A stretch of 64,000 bases of DNA from Paenarthrobacter sp. (GCA_031179305.1 JAPSHX010000020.1:1-64000), one strand, 5' to 3'; shown: positions 52,833 through 61,881, numbered from the stretch's first letter. Notes: a model not told the origin generated them from the letters alone. Program-made: numbers and translations.

Positions 52833-53935
52833 CGCCCGAATGCTTCTTTCCAGCGGTTCTTGAAGGCCGGAGCATCGTTCACCAGGGCCTCATGCCACGT
52901 GGCGATGTTGATGTTCTCCGCACCCAATTGCTCTGTTACTTTCGCGAGGTTCACTGGGCAGTCCACCCCGTCCAGGTACGGTGCGAAGCCGCCGGCGCAA
53001 CCGGCCGTCTGGCCGGCCTTGTCAATCAGGAAGTTGAGGAACACTTTGGCCGCGTTGGGTGACTTACCTCCGGTTGTTGCTCCGGCACCGCGGGGCATGA
53101 AGGGTGATCCATCTTTGAAGAACTTGTAGTTCAGCACTTTTGCGGTAGCGCCTGTGAGTAGTGGCCGGGTAGCGCCGGACTGGAAGTAGGACATGGTGTA
53201 CTCGCCCTGCAGGAGTTTGTTGTACATGGGCCCTGCACTGGCTTCCACCTTGGTGTTCTTTCCGAGTTGGTCCAAAACGTCCCATCCGGCCTCTCCCGCT
53301 TTGGCTATGTAGGCGTGATTTACCGTGTAGCCAAACTCCGTAGTGCCGTCGTAGGTGACGATCTTGCCTGTGAGTTTGGGGTCGCTGGACATCTTGGCGA
53401 GGGCTTCAAGGGAATCGGGTTGTTCGGATTCGGGCAGGAGGGTGGTGTTGATCAGCGCCATGACCGGGTTCAGTTCCATTGCGAAGACCCCGGGGGCGAG
53501 TTTCGCGAAGTCGGGCAGGGGCGCGGCGGCAGGTGGTGTGAAGTCCTGGATGTCACCACGCTTGACCAGATCCAGGAAGTTCGCGCCTTGCAGGCTGACG
53601 ATGACGTCCGCCGTCTTTCCGCCAGTGGCTTTCTCGTTGAGATAGCGCTGGAAGCTCTCGGTTCCGCCGAGGCTGATGTAGCTGGTCTTGATATCGGGGT
53701 ACTGGGTTTGGAAAGCAGCCAGGACCGGTTTCATGGTGGCCTCATTCGCCTCGCCGTAAACCAAAAGCGAGCCTTCCTTGCGGGCAGCATCCAGGATTGC
53801 CGGGTCCATTGCTGCTGCCGTCGGAATGTCCGTCTTGACGGCGTAGGCGTTGGGGGCGTCATTCCCGGTGCTGCAGCCTGTCAGAGCTGCGAAGCCGCAA
53901 AGTGCAGCAACAGCGACTATTGCACGTCGTTTCAT
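52829..53935 (-). CDS. Extracellular solute-binding lipoprotein (FbpA-like)
   Basis: 368 residues. MKRRAIVAVAALCGFAALTGC gives a lipoprotein signal with Cys 21. The mature part matches family-1/13 binding proteins of Fe(III), thiamine, spermidine or aminoethylphosphonate ABC importers: EGSLLVYGEANEATMKPVLA near 55, TADVIVSLQGANFLDLVKRG near 107, VMALINTTLL and the hinge-strand pattern in the second lobe (FMPRGAGATTGGKSPNAAKV). The tyrosines that bind iron in FbpA are not evident, so an organic ligand is likelier. ATG 53935 has AAGGAG 6 bases upstream. It is the first gene of the minus-strand operon. Confidence 0.9.
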   Translation of the reverse strand: MKRRAIVAVAALCGFAALTGCSTGNDAPNAYAVKTDIPTAAAMDPAILDAARKEGSLLVYGEANEATMKPVLAAFQTQYPDIKTSYISLGGTESFQRYLNEKATGGKTADVIVSLQGANFLDLVKRGDIQDFTPPAAAPLPDFAKLAPGVFAMELNPVMALINTTLLPESEQPDSLEALAKMSSDPKLTGKIVTYDGTTEFGYTVNHAYIAKAGEAGWDVLDQLGKNTKVEASAGPMYNKLLQGEYTMSYFQSGATRPLLTGATAKVLNYKFFKDGSPFMPRGAGATTGGKSPNAAKVFLNFLIDKAGQTAGCAGGFAPYLDGVDCPVNLAKVTEQLGAENINIATWHEALVNDAPAFKNRWKEAFGR

Positions 53936-53956
53936 GTGGGACTCCTTTGTCACGGC

Positions 53957-54020
53957 ACTGAACTTTAAGTTGGGTCGGTGCTTTTGGTTGGGACTGAACT
54001 TTGGGTTGGGACGGTCTTTT
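53957..54020. repeat. Imperfect direct repeat pair upstream of SBP gene
   Basis: ACTGAACTTTAAGTTGGGTC at 53957 and ACTGAACTTTGGGTTGGGAC at 53993 start two copies 36 bp apart, each followed by GGT and CTTTT; a GGTTGGG lies between. They are 22-85 bp upstream of the SBP start codon, in leader or promoter position. Confidence 0.75.
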
Positions 54021-54137
54021 GCGTTTTCGCGGGGAATGGAGACTCGCGGAAGGGGCGCCGCAAGGGCCCGGGAAATCTTGTCCATCGGTGTCTCGTTCTT
54101 GCATTGTTTCTCTGGCTCTACAAGCCACCTTGGCGTC

Positions 54138-54326
54138 CCGTAAGTGAATACGCATCGGCCGGCGTGGTGCTCCTGGCTGGTGCTTGCGTTGCGGGGAACC
54201 TTCACGTTTCCGCCACGGTGGGACATCACTGTCCCGCATCAACTGGCTTATCCGTAAGTGAAGTTCAGTGGTTCGCAGGTTGTTCTTCAACTTTGGCACG
54301 TGGCGGGCTATTGCGCAATAAGTGAA
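54138..54326 (+). repeat. Three dispersed TAAGTGAA motifs
   Basis: CCGTAAGTGAA occurs at 54138-54148 and 54252-54262, and TAAGTGAA again at 54319-54326, 20 bp before the double-TetR start. Same orientation, irregular spacing (114 and 64-67 bp). They could be regulator half-sites; an inverted TGAAGT/ACTTCA site lies before the MFS gene. Confidence 0.6.
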
Positions 54327-54345
54327 TCCGACTAATCTTGAGAGC

Positions 54346-55518
54346 ATGAATAAGTCCTCCACCGCCCCGGAGCGTGGCACTAGGCCGCGGAACCGGCGCG
54401 CACTGATACTTGCTGCGGCCGGTGACCTCTTCGCGCAGAAGGGATACCCGCAGGTCAGCATGACCGATGTGGCCAAGGCAATGGCAGTGCAGCCATCTGC
54501 CCTCTACCGGCATTTTCCGGGCAAGGGCGAGCTTCTTCGCGAGGCGGTGGTGGCCAGCCTCCAACCCGTTTTGGACAGCATTACCCAGGCTTCCGACGGC
54601 GACTTCGAACAGTTGGTCACGGCGCTGGGACGGGCAATTCTGGTGCACCGGGAAAATGGTGTCCTGTGGGAGCGTGAATCCCGCCATCTCCCGCCTGCCA
54701 TCCGCTTCGATATTGCCAGCGGTATCAAGTTCGCCATCAGTGGCAAGCTGCAGTCCGGCAGCTCCGCTCTGCCCGCCGCCGAGGCGGACTTGCGCGCGTG
54801 GGCCATGTTTGCGGCGATGATCAGTGTGTCGCACGACCCAAATCGGCTCTCGCGTGCGGACGAAGAATCCCAGCTGATCACGCTCGCCCGCACACTACTG
54901 GTCATGCCAATGCCCCCGATTGAAGCAGCAACGAATCACCGTGGTGCATCCATTGACTTGCCGCGCACCCGCCGCGAGGCGTTGCTGGCAGCCTCAATCC
55001 GACAGTTCGCTGCGTACGGGTTTGACGCCGTCAGCCTTGACGACATTGGCGCCGAAGTTGGTGTAGCGGGGCCCAGCATTTACCGCCATTTCGACAGCAA
55101 GGCGGAAATGCTTGCCGCGGCCCTGCATCGGGCCAAAGAAGTGCGGTGGATGGACATGTCACGCGCGCTCTCTGAATCCGCTGATGCAGCCGAGGCGCTG
55201 GAGCGCATCCTTTCCTCCTACATTGCCTTCTCGCTGGGAAGCCCGGAATTCCTGCAATTGGCCGTGTCCGAACGTCCGCACCTTCCCGAGCGGGAGTTGC
55301 GGAACTTGATGGAGGCGCAGAGCGACTACGTCACCGATGTCGCATCGCTGGTCCAGGACGTTTACCCCGGTACCGATCAAGAAGTGGTCAGGACCCGGGT
55401 GAAAGCGGCTTTGCATGTGGTCAGCAGCGTTGTCCGCACTCCATCCCTCCGTGGCATCCGTGGCATCCAGGAAATTCTTGAGCGGATAGCCACAGGCCTC
55501 ATCGCTCCATCAAAATGA
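54346..55518 (+). CDS. Tandem double-TetR regulator
   Basis: 390 residues containing two complete TetR units. The first DNA-binding domain, AAAGDLFAQKGYPQVSMTDV with SALYRHFPGKGELL, covers about 18-62; the second, ASIRQFAAYGFDAVSLDDI with SIYRHFDSKAEML, covers about 207-250. Each is followed by a helical ligand-type domain of 110-130 residues. One chain can therefore supply both halves of a dimer. It is divergent from the ABC operon and precedes the MFS-dioxygenase-hydroxylase genes, so it probably controls one or both. ATG 54346 lies after GAGAG; a GTG at 54322 is in frame. Confidence 0.9.
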   Translation: MNKSSTAPERGTRPRNRRALILAAAGDLFAQKGYPQVSMTDVAKAMAVQPSALYRHFPGKGELLREAVVASLQPVLDSITQASDGDFEQLVTALGRAILVHRENGVLWERESRHLPPAIRFDIASGIKFAISGKLQSGSSALPAAEADLRAWAMFAAMISVSHDPNRLSRADEESQLITLARTLLVMPMPPIEAATNHRGASIDLPRTRREALLAASIRQFAAYGFDAVSLDDIGAEVGVAGPSIYRHFDSKAEMLAAALHRAKEVRWMDMSRALSESADAAEALERILSSYIAFSLGSPEFLQLAVSERPHLPERELRNLMEAQSDYVTDVASLVQDVYPGTDQEVVRTRVKAALHVVSSVVRTPSLRGIRGIQEILERIATGLIAPSK

Positions 55519-55560
55519 GATCTTGCGCACAAAGCATCTCAGTAATAAGATAATGACTAC

Positions 55561-55582
55561 TGAAGTAATCTGCATCACTTCA
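55561..55582. promoter_or_regulatory. Inverted repeat upstream of MFS gene
   Basis: TGAAGT at 55561-55566 and ACTTCA at 55577-55582 are exact reverse complements with a 10-base spacer, about 95 bp before the MFS ATG. The half-site resembles the TAAGTGAA motifs near the double-TetR gene, so it is a candidate target of that regulator. Confidence 0.5.
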
Positions 55583-55677
55583 AAGCTCATTCTGAGACAG
55601 GTGCCTTAGGCAGCCCTGATCACCAGGGTCCACGCATAGCGGGGCCGACTGTTCGCAAAATTACCTGGAGGCACAAT

Positions 55678-57033
55678 ATGAGTGCAGTGGTCGCACAACC
55701 ATCGGGCGCGAGTTCTCCGAGGAAGGTCGCCTTCGCGAGCCTCATCGGCACGACTATCGAGTGGTACGACTTCTTTATCTACAGCACCGCAGCGGTGCTC
55801 GTTTTCCACCATCTCTTCTTCCCTGGCTTCGACCCCACAACCGGGACCCTGCTTGCGTTCTCGACATTCGCGGCGGGCTTTGTCGCACGTCCCATCGGGG
55901 CCATCGTCTTTGGCCACTTCGGGGACAGGGCAGGCCGAAAGCCGATGATGGTCCTCACCATCCTGATCATGGGCATTGCCACCGTAGCCATCGGACTGCT
56001 GCCCACCTATGACTCAATAGGCGTGTTCGCCCCGATACTCCTGGTCATACTGCGGCTGACCCAGGGATTCGCACTCGGGGGCGAGTGGGGTGGCGCAGTG
56101 CTGATGGCCACCGAACATTCCCCCGAGGGGAAACGGGGCTTCTTCGGCAGCTGGCCGCAGGCAGGCGTGGCCGTGGGACTTATCCTTGCCATGACTTTGT
56201 ACCTACCGCTGGAATCCATGTCACCGGAAGCATTCATGTCCTGGGGGTGGCGCGTCCCGTTCCTGCTCAGTGCGGTACTGGTCATCACCGGCCTGGTGAT
56301 TCGCGTGAAGGTTGCAGAAAGCCCGGAGTTCGATCGAGTGAAGGCCAACCACAGCGTTGTGCGCATGCCCGTCATCGAAGTATTTCGAACCCACCCGAAG
56401 CAAGTGTTCCTAGTAGCCGGCGCAAGCCTGGTACCGGGTATCTTCTTCTACCTGATCACCGTGTACAACTTTGTCTACGCTGGTCAGTCCGGAGAACTCG
56501 ACTCGTCGTCCATGCTGGTCCTGGTGATTATCACCTCCGCCGTTGGCTTCTTTGTCAATCCGGCAGCCGGTGCGCTGGCGGACAGGTTCGGTGTACAGAG
56601 GGTTTATCTGTGTGGCCTTGTACTCATCGTTGCGGTTGCCTTCCCGCTGTACTTTGCCCTCGATGGCGGCTCGTATGGCTTGATTGCCGTCTGCTACTTT
56701 GCGGCAACCATAGCCGTGTACATCCCTTGGGCGCTGTCACCTGCATATTTCTCCACAGCCTTTGACGCGAAGGTGCGTTACAGCGGATTGTCCTTGGCGA
56801 CCACACTTGGAAACCTTCTCGGCAGCGCCATTGCACCCCTCATTGCCGGCGCACTGTTTGCTGCGACAAAAGCGTCTGTCTCAACATCGCTTTATGTCGC
56901 CGTCGCCGGAACGGTGTCCATCACCTGCGCCATTCTGCTGGGACGTGTCATCCGCAAGAAGGCATCGCGGGCTGGGAGACGCAGCGATGCGACCGGGGTC
57001 GATGAGATCCCCGCAGCCACGTATTCGGAGTGA
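55678..57033 (+). CDS. MFS metabolite:proton symporter (MHS family)
   Basis: 451 residues with 12 predicted membrane helices. The opening FASLIGTTIEWYDFFIYSTA and the loop GHFGDRAGRKPMMVLTILIM are hallmarks of the ProP/ShiA/KgtP metabolite:H+ symporter family. GGEWGGAVLMATEHSPEGKR near 140 is a second family signature. Substrates of this family are organic acids, betaines or aromatic acids. The ATG has CTGGAGG upstream. It is the first transported-substrate gene of the plus-strand cluster with the dioxygenase and molybdenum hydroxylase. Confidence 0.92.
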   Translation: MSAVVAQPSGASSPRKVAFASLIGTTIEWYDFFIYSTAAVLVFHHLFFPGFDPTTGTLLAFSTFAAGFVARPIGAIVFGHFGDRAGRKPMMVLTILIMGIATVAIGLLPTYDSIGVFAPILLVILRLTQGFALGGEWGGAVLMATEHSPEGKRGFFGSWPQAGVAVGLILAMTLYLPLESMSPEAFMSWGWRVPFLLSAVLVITGLVIRVKVAESPEFDRVKANHSVVRMPVIEVFRTHPKQVFLVAGASLVPGIFFYLITVYNFVYAGQSGELDSSSMLVLVIITSAVGFFVNPAAGALADRFGVQRVYLCGLVLIVAVAFPLYFALDGGSYGLIAVCYFAATIAVYIPWALSPAYFSTAFDAKVRYSGLSLATTLGNLLGSAIAPLIAGALFAATKASVSTSLYVAVAGTVSITCAILLGRVIRKKASRAGRRSDATGVDEIPAATYSE

Positions 57034-57132
57034 GTTGACACAAAGCACTCCTCAGCAGGAACAGCTCGTCTTGATCAGTCACCGATGACAGAGACGGGCG
57101 CCGTATAAACGCCACCAAAGGAAGGAACTACC

Positions 57133-57987
57133 ATGAGCGGCAACGATCAACAGTTCAAAACATTCACGCTGGAACGGGCAACCCCCACCATCGGGGCGTA
57201 CATCCATGGTCTGGATCTACGCGAAGAGATCACCCCCGAATGCCGGGAGGAACTACGGGAAGCCTTCCTGGAACACCAAGTTCTGTTTCTCCGCGATCAG
57301 CACATCACCCCTGATGACCAAATCGAATTCGCCAAGGTTTTCGGCGACCCCCAGGAAGTAAGTGCGTTCTTCCCCTCGCTCCCCGAATATCCGCACATTG
57401 AGGTGTTGGAGTCGCGTGGCCGCGCGGCGGGGACCGACGTCTGGCACTCGGACTTGACCTGGCAGGCTACGCCGAATTCCGCTACATGTCTTCACGCCCA
57501 GGAAATCCCGCCGTGCGGCGGGGATACGCTCTGGGCGAGTATGACCGCCGCATATGACGCTCTGCCGGAGAACGTGAAAAGCGTCATTGACGGGCTAGAG
57601 GGAGTACATGACTGGGAAAAGGAACTTACCGGCGTTGTCCGCCAGGGTCCCGACGGCGAGACCCGCTATGAGGAAACCCGGCGGAAATATCCACCCATGA
57701 CGCACCCTGTTGTGCGTAAACACCCGGAAACCGGCCGCAAGCTTGTCTACGTCAACGCGTTGTTCACCACCCGGCTCACGGGCATTTCCACCCAGCTGGG
57801 GGACTCGCTGAGAAACATGCTCACCGACCTCGCCAGAACCCCGGAATACCAGGTTCGCTTCCGCTGGGAACCGAACTCCCTGGTGATCTGGGACAACCGA
57901 TCCACCCAACATTATGCGGTGGGGGACTACCACCCGCACTACCGGCTGATGCACCGGGTCACCCTGAAGGGCGATCGCCCGGCATAG
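57133..57987 (+). CDS. TauD/TfdA-family Fe(II)/2-oxoglutarate dioxygenase
   Basis: 284 residues. The iron-binding H-x-D is in VWHSDLTWQATPN near residue 101, and the late His/Arg are in DNRSTQHYAVGDYHPHYRL and MHRVTLKG near 255-278. TauD-family enzymes hydroxylate taurine, aryloxyacetates or alkyl sulphates and release an aldehyde plus the leaving group. An aldehyde product would fit the hydroxylase and aldehyde dehydrogenase genes downstream. It lies 99 bp after the MFS gene with an AAGGA ribosome site. Confidence 0.92.
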   Translation: MSGNDQQFKTFTLERATPTIGAYIHGLDLREEITPECREELREAFLEHQVLFLRDQHITPDDQIEFAKVFGDPQEVSAFFPSLPEYPHIEVLESRGRAAGTDVWHSDLTWQATPNSATCLHAQEIPPCGGDTLWASMTAAYDALPENVKSVIDGLEGVHDWEKELTGVVRQGPDGETRYEETRRKYPPMTHPVVRKHPETGRKLVYVNALFTTRLTGISTQLGDSLRNMLTDLARTPEYQVRFRWEPNSLVIWDNRSTQHYAVGDYHPHYRLMHRVTLKGDRPA

Positions 57988-58003
57988 TGCCTGCTGGAAC
58001 CGT

Positions 58004-58038
58004 GCCGGGCGGCGCGTCGTGGGCCGCCCGGCCGGTTG
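58004..58038 (+). terminator. Hairpin after the TauD-like gene
   Basis: GCCGGGCGGC at 58004-58013 and GCCGCCCGGC at 58023-58032 form a perfect 10-bp stem with a 9-base loop, followed by CGGTTGTT. The U-tract is weak, so termination may be partial before the molybdenum-hydroxylase genes. Confidence 0.6.
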
Positions 58039-58114
58039 TTATGGAGCTCAAGGTTTCACGGCGAAGATGCCGTGACAGCAGCCCTATCGGGCGAAAGTGA
58101 AAGAAGGCTGACCA

Positions 58115-59005
58115 ATGCGAGGCCAGAAATTAGGGGCGGGGCTGATAGCCCAGAGCCAGTCCGCCCTTCCACCCTTTACGTTGCATCGGCCCACTTCGCT
58201 CGGAGAAGCAGTGGCTCTTTCCCGGCAGCATCCAAAGGCAGTGATTGCTGCGGGTTGTTCGGATCTTGTGGCGCAGTTTCGTGAGGGATTGGAGCCGGAG
58301 GTTCTGATTTCCGTGCAGCGAATCAAAGAACTGCGAGCGATAAAGAATGATGCAGGGGTTCTGCGCATTGGTTCCATGGTGAGCCACGCTGAAGCCAGCA
58401 GAAGCCATGAAGTACTGTCATCCGTGCCCGCCCTGGCAGCCGCTTGGGGATCAATTGCCACGGTTCGAATCCGCTATCGCGGCACCCTCGGCGGCAATCT
58501 CCTTTCCCGTCGATATCGATATGAGATGCCTGTCATTCTGTCGGCCTTGGGCGGGCAGATGCTGTTTCAAGGCGGTGACGTTGAAGCCCTGCCCATCTCG
58601 TCACTGTGGGACCGGGACTCACTCTGGGATAGGAACCTTGGCAACGTCGGTATTCTGACCGCCGTCACCGTCGACACCGCGTCCCTGCTGTGGTTCGGCT
58701 ACGAGCGGTCAATGCGCCCGGTGAGCACAGTGTCCCTCGCAGTACGAAAGGACCCGGTGGCCGGCCTCACCGTTTCTGCCGTCTGTGGCAGTGAATACCG
58801 GCAGCCTTTTCTCCTGTCACATACTGCCGAAGCAACTGACATCACCGAGCTTGACCCGGTCTCTGTGGGCGGGGTTCTGGCGGTTCAGCTTCCGGATGAG
58901 GCGGGCGACTACGCGGGTTCCATCGACTACCGCCGACACCTGGTGGGCGTTCTCTGCCGCCGTCTTCTTGCCGAAGCAACCGGTAACAAAGGAAAGGAAG
59001 GATAG
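58115..59005 (+). CDS. Molybdenum hydroxylase FAD-binding subunit (CoxM/XdhB type)
   Basis: 296 residues. PFTLHRPTSLGEAVALSRQH near residue 20 and AVIAAGCSDLVAQFREGL (FAD pyrophosphate region) open the domain, and TVRIRYRGTLGGNLLSRRYR near 115 matches the T-x-GGN flavin loop. The C-terminal CODH-type domain follows. The usual first loop AGGTDL is changed to AAGCSDL. It accepts electrons from the Fe-S subunit and reduces an unknown acceptor. Gene order is medium, small, large, as in cox-type operons; it ends 6 bp before the small-subunit gene. Confidence 0.88.
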   Translation: MRGQKLGAGLIAQSQSALPPFTLHRPTSLGEAVALSRQHPKAVIAAGCSDLVAQFREGLEPEVLISVQRIKELRAIKNDAGVLRIGSMVSHAEASRSHEVLSSVPALAAAWGSIATVRIRYRGTLGGNLLSRRYRYEMPVILSALGGQMLFQGGDVEALPISSLWDRDSLWDRNLGNVGILTAVTVDTASLLWFGYERSMRPVSTVSLAVRKDPVAGLTVSAVCGSEYRQPFLLSHTAEATDITELDPVSVGGVLAVQLPDEAGDYAGSIDYRRHLVGVLCRRLLAEATGNKGKEG

Positions 59006-59011
59006 CCAGCC

Positions 59012-59545
59012 ATGAGCCTTGAATCACCGGAATCAAGCGAGGAAAGATTCGCCCACAAGGTTGAATTCGAGCTGAACGGAAGCCCGGAACGGCACTGTGT
59101 CCCCACGAGTGCCACGGTCTTGGACCTGCTGCGCAACAGCTGCGGTAAGCAAGGGGTCCGTGCTTCCTGTGAGCGCAGCGTCTGCGGTGCCTGCACTGTT
59201 TTGGTTGATGACCTCCCTGTAGCTGCGTGTTCCACTTTTGCTTTTGACGTTGACGGTACGCGTGTTGAAACGGTTGAGGGCTTGGCAGCCCAGGACGGCA
59301 CGTTGAGCGCCCAGCAACAGGCGTTCAGGGAATGCGGCGGCTTCCAATGCGGCTTCTGCACATCCGGCATGCTGATGCTGACCACGGCGCTGCTGCGGCA
59401 AAATCCACAACCGGAGCGGGACCAGATCCGTGAGTGGATCAGTTCGAACACCTGCCGGTGCACGGGCTACGAGATGATTTTGGAATCCGTGGAGCGTGCC
59501 GCAGAACTGGCCTCTGCCAAGCAGCAGGATCAGGTTTCCGAATGA
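59012..59545 (+). CDS. Molybdenum hydroxylase 2Fe-2S subunit (CoxS/XdhA type)
   Basis: 177 residues. The N-terminal plant-type ferredoxin has ASCERSVCGACTVLVDD near residue 48 with a fourth Cys in PVAACSTFA, and the C-terminal helical domain has GGFQCGFCTSGMLM near 110 and NTCRCTGYEMI near 148, giving ligands for two 2Fe-2S clusters. It carries electrons from the molybdenum centre to FAD. GGAAGGA precedes the ATG. Its TGA overlaps the large-subunit ATG by 4 bp. Confidence 0.95.
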   Translation: MSLESPESSEERFAHKVEFELNGSPERHCVPTSATVLDLLRNSCGKQGVRASCERSVCGACTVLVDDLPVAACSTFAFDVDGTRVETVEGLAAQDGTLSAQQQAFRECGGFQCGFCTSGMLMLTTALLRQNPQPERDQIREWISSNTCRCTGYEMILESVERAAELASAKQQDQVSE

Positions 59546-61881
59546 CCGGGTTCGTGAATCCTTGCGCTCCGGAAGATGCGCCGATCGTGGGACGCAACAG
59601 CCCGCGCTTGGACAGCACCGTCAAGGTCACCGGCCGTGCCGTTTACACAGTGGATATTGAGAAGCCGGGGATGCTTCACGCGAAGGTCTTGCGAAGCCCG
59701 CATGCGCACGCCCGGATTCTCAGCATCGACGCTGCGGCCGCCCGCTCCCTGCCAGGAGTCACGGCTGTGGTCACCCGCGAGGAGATAACCGGGCTGAATT
59801 CTTACGGCACCTACGTCAAAGACCAGCCGGTTGTGGCCACAGAGTCGGTTCGCTATGTTGGCGACGTCGTCGCTGCAGTGGCCGCCGTGGATGAACGCAC
59901 CGCTTTCGCTGCACTGGATTTGATCAGTGTTCAGTACGAGCAGCTGCCGGCTGTCTTTGATGTAAGAGCAGCGATGGAGCCTTCCGCGCCCGCCATTTTT
60001 CCCGACCAGCCCTTCGCCGCCTATCCCGAATATGGCGATGGCGCCTCGGGGGCGGCACACACCGCCCACAACGTGAGTTACGAATTCCGCTACGAAACGG
60101 GCGAGGAGAGCGTCTGGGCGGATTGCGATTACATCTTCGAGGACACCTTTACTTTCTCCCGCATGAACCATATGCACCTGGAGCCCTTTGCCACTGTTGC
60201 TGAGGCGACAGCGAACGAAATCGAAGTGTGGACCTCTACTCAAAGCCCTTTCCCAATGCGTAAGGAACTGGCGAGGGTTTTTGGGCTGCCTGAAAACGAC
60301 GTTCGGGTCAACGTTCCGCTCCTGGGCGGCGGTTTTGGTGCCAAGAACGGCCCTAAAACGGAGGCGATCGCCATCCGGCTCTCGCAGTTGTCGGCTGGAC
60401 GGCCTGTGCGCTACTGCATGAGCACAGAAGAAGTCTTCCTGACATTGAGCCAGCATGACGCCATCCTCACGGTTAAATCGGGCCTCAAGGCAGACGGTGA
60501 GTTCATGGCGCGCCAGTCGCGAGTGCTGCTTAACGGTGGGGCTTATGCCGATGCCAGTCCCCTGGTGGCGGAGAAGGCAGGGTATCGGATGCCCGGTGCC
60601 TACCGGTGGAAACGCATAGATTCCGTCTGCCAAGCAGTGATCACCAACTCCGTCCCTGCCGGCGCCTACCGCGGTTTCGGCGCAACCCAGGCCACTTGGG
60701 CCAGTGAACGCCAGGTTGACCTGATCGCTGAGCGGCTGGGGTTCGATCCCCTTGAGCTTCGGCTAAAGAACGCCAAGGAATTGGGGGAAGAGTTCGTTCC
60801 CGGAGAGTCGCCCATCGATTCGGATCTTAAGCATGGATTGAACCTCGTGGCGGATGCCATTGGTTATCGTGACCGGACACGCTCAAGTAACCGGGGCATG
60901 GGAGTTGCCATCGGCATCAAAGATGGTGGTGGCGTCAACAAGCCTGCCCAGGCCCGGGTCAAGGTGACCACCAACGGCGATGTGTTCCTGAACTGCGCCT
61001 TGGTGGAAATGGGTCAAGGCGGTCATTCAGCGCTGTGTCAGATCGTGGCGGAGACGCTGGCCTGCGATCCGAAGCGGGTGAAGTATGCCGCCATTGATAC
61101 CGACAACACACCCTTTGACCAAGGCACCAACGCCTCTTCGGGCATCGCCGTCATGGGTCATGCCGTCCTGCAGGCCGCAGAGCGAGTGAAGTGTTCCGTA
61201 CTGGACACGGCGGCCGAACACCTGATGCTGGACCGGCAGTCGATCCGTCTGGACAACTGGCACATCGTTGATGCTGAAGGCACCACCTATGAGCTCCCGC
61301 CGCTGATTATGGACAGATTCGGCGGAACGGGATTCGAGTTCACGGCGGACGGCTACTACAAGGTCCGCAACTCCAGCAGCGCACCCCTGGAAGCACCCTG
61401 CATCTTTTGGGAGATCGGGTGGGCAGCTGCCGAAGTGGAGGTTGATCCGGAAACCGGGCGGGTGGAGCTTTTGCAGCTGGTGGTCAGCGGAGACGCCGGC
61501 AAGGTGGTGAACAAGTTGGGTTGCCGCGGCCAGGACGAGGGCGCAGCGGTCTTCGGATTGGCCCAGGCACTCTTCGAGGAACTGCGGTACGAAGACGGTG
61601 AGCTGCTTAATGGTGAGGCGCTCCTCTATCGGGTGCCTCTGGCTGAGGACATTCCCCGGTTGTTTTCCTCCATTACCCAGGAACAGGGCCATGGCGCGGG
61701 ACCTTTTGGGACCAAGGGGATGGGCGAGGGCGGCATGCTTCCCATTGCTCCAGCGATTGCCCAAGCCATTGCTGACGCCACCGGGGCGCAGCTCACGTCG
61801 TTGCCCATGACGCCGGAACGCGTCTACAACGGGATCCGAGCCGCGCGTTTGCGCCAAGGCGGGGCTGACGGAAATGCGTGA
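59542..61881 (+). CDS. Molybdenum hydroxylase large subunit (xanthine dehydrogenase/aldehyde oxidase family)
   Basis: 779 residues. DSTVKVTGRAVYTVDIEKPG opens the domain; LLGGGFGAKNGPKTEAIAIR near 264 binds the cofactor, AYRGFGATQATWASERQVD near 374 is the active-site loop, and FGTKGMGEGGMLPIAPAIA near 723 carries the catalytic Glu. The loop reads AYRGFGATQ, not the AYxCSFR of form I CO dehydrogenase, so it hydroxylates an aldehyde or N-heterocycle instead. It uses the molybdenum-pterin cofactor in the cytoplasm. ATG 59542 is coupled to the small-subunit stop; its end overlaps the xdhC-like gene by 8 bp. Confidence 0.92.
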   Translation: MTGFVNPCAPEDAPIVGRNSPRLDSTVKVTGRAVYTVDIEKPGMLHAKVLRSPHAHARILSIDAAAARSLPGVTAVVTREEITGLNSYGTYVKDQPVVATESVRYVGDVVAAVAAVDERTAFAALDLISVQYEQLPAVFDVRAAMEPSAPAIFPDQPFAAYPEYGDGASGAAHTAHNVSYEFRYETGEESVWADCDYIFEDTFTFSRMNHMHLEPFATVAEATANEIEVWTSTQSPFPMRKELARVFGLPENDVRVNVPLLGGGFGAKNGPKTEAIAIRLSQLSAGRPVRYCMSTEEVFLTLSQHDAILTVKSGLKADGEFMARQSRVLLNGGAYADASPLVAEKAGYRMPGAYRWKRIDSVCQAVITNSVPAGAYRGFGATQATWASERQVDLIAERLGFDPLELRLKNAKELGEEFVPGESPIDSDLKHGLNLVADAIGYRDRTRSSNRGMGVAIGIKDGGGVNKPAQARVKVTTNGDVFLNCALVEMGQGGHSALCQIVAETLACDPKRVKYAAIDTDNTPFDQGTNASSGIAVMGHAVLQAAERVKCSVLDTAAEHLMLDRQSIRLDNWHIVDAEGTTYELPPLIMDRFGGTGFEFTADGYYKVRNSSSAPLEAPCIFWEIGWAAAEVEVDPETGRVELLQLVVSGDAGKVVNKLGCRGQDEGAAVFGLAQALFEELRYEDGELLNGEALLYRVPLAEDIPRLFSSITQEQGHGAGPFGTKGMGEGGMLPIAPAIAQAIADATGAQLTSLPMTPERVYNGIRAARLRQGGADGNA

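Larger units (their letters stand above)
53936..54345. other. Repeat-rich intergenic region between divergent SBP and TetR genes
   Basis: 410 bp with no supported gene. It carries two direct repeats of about 28 bp near 53957 and 53993 and three copies of a TAAGTGAA motif at 54141, 54255 and 54319. It must contain the promoters of both divergent operons and probably the binding sites of the double-TetR regulator. Confidence 0.65.

Noticed and set aside
53936..54345. Extending the solute-binding protein to 54229
   Set aside because: The upstream frame lacks a signal peptide and covers the repeat region, whereas ATG 53935 has a good ribosome site and lipoprotein signal.
58115..61881. Aerobic CO dehydrogenase (coxMSL)
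   Set aside because: Gene order fits, but the large subunit has AYRGFGATQ in the active-site loop instead of AYxCSFR.
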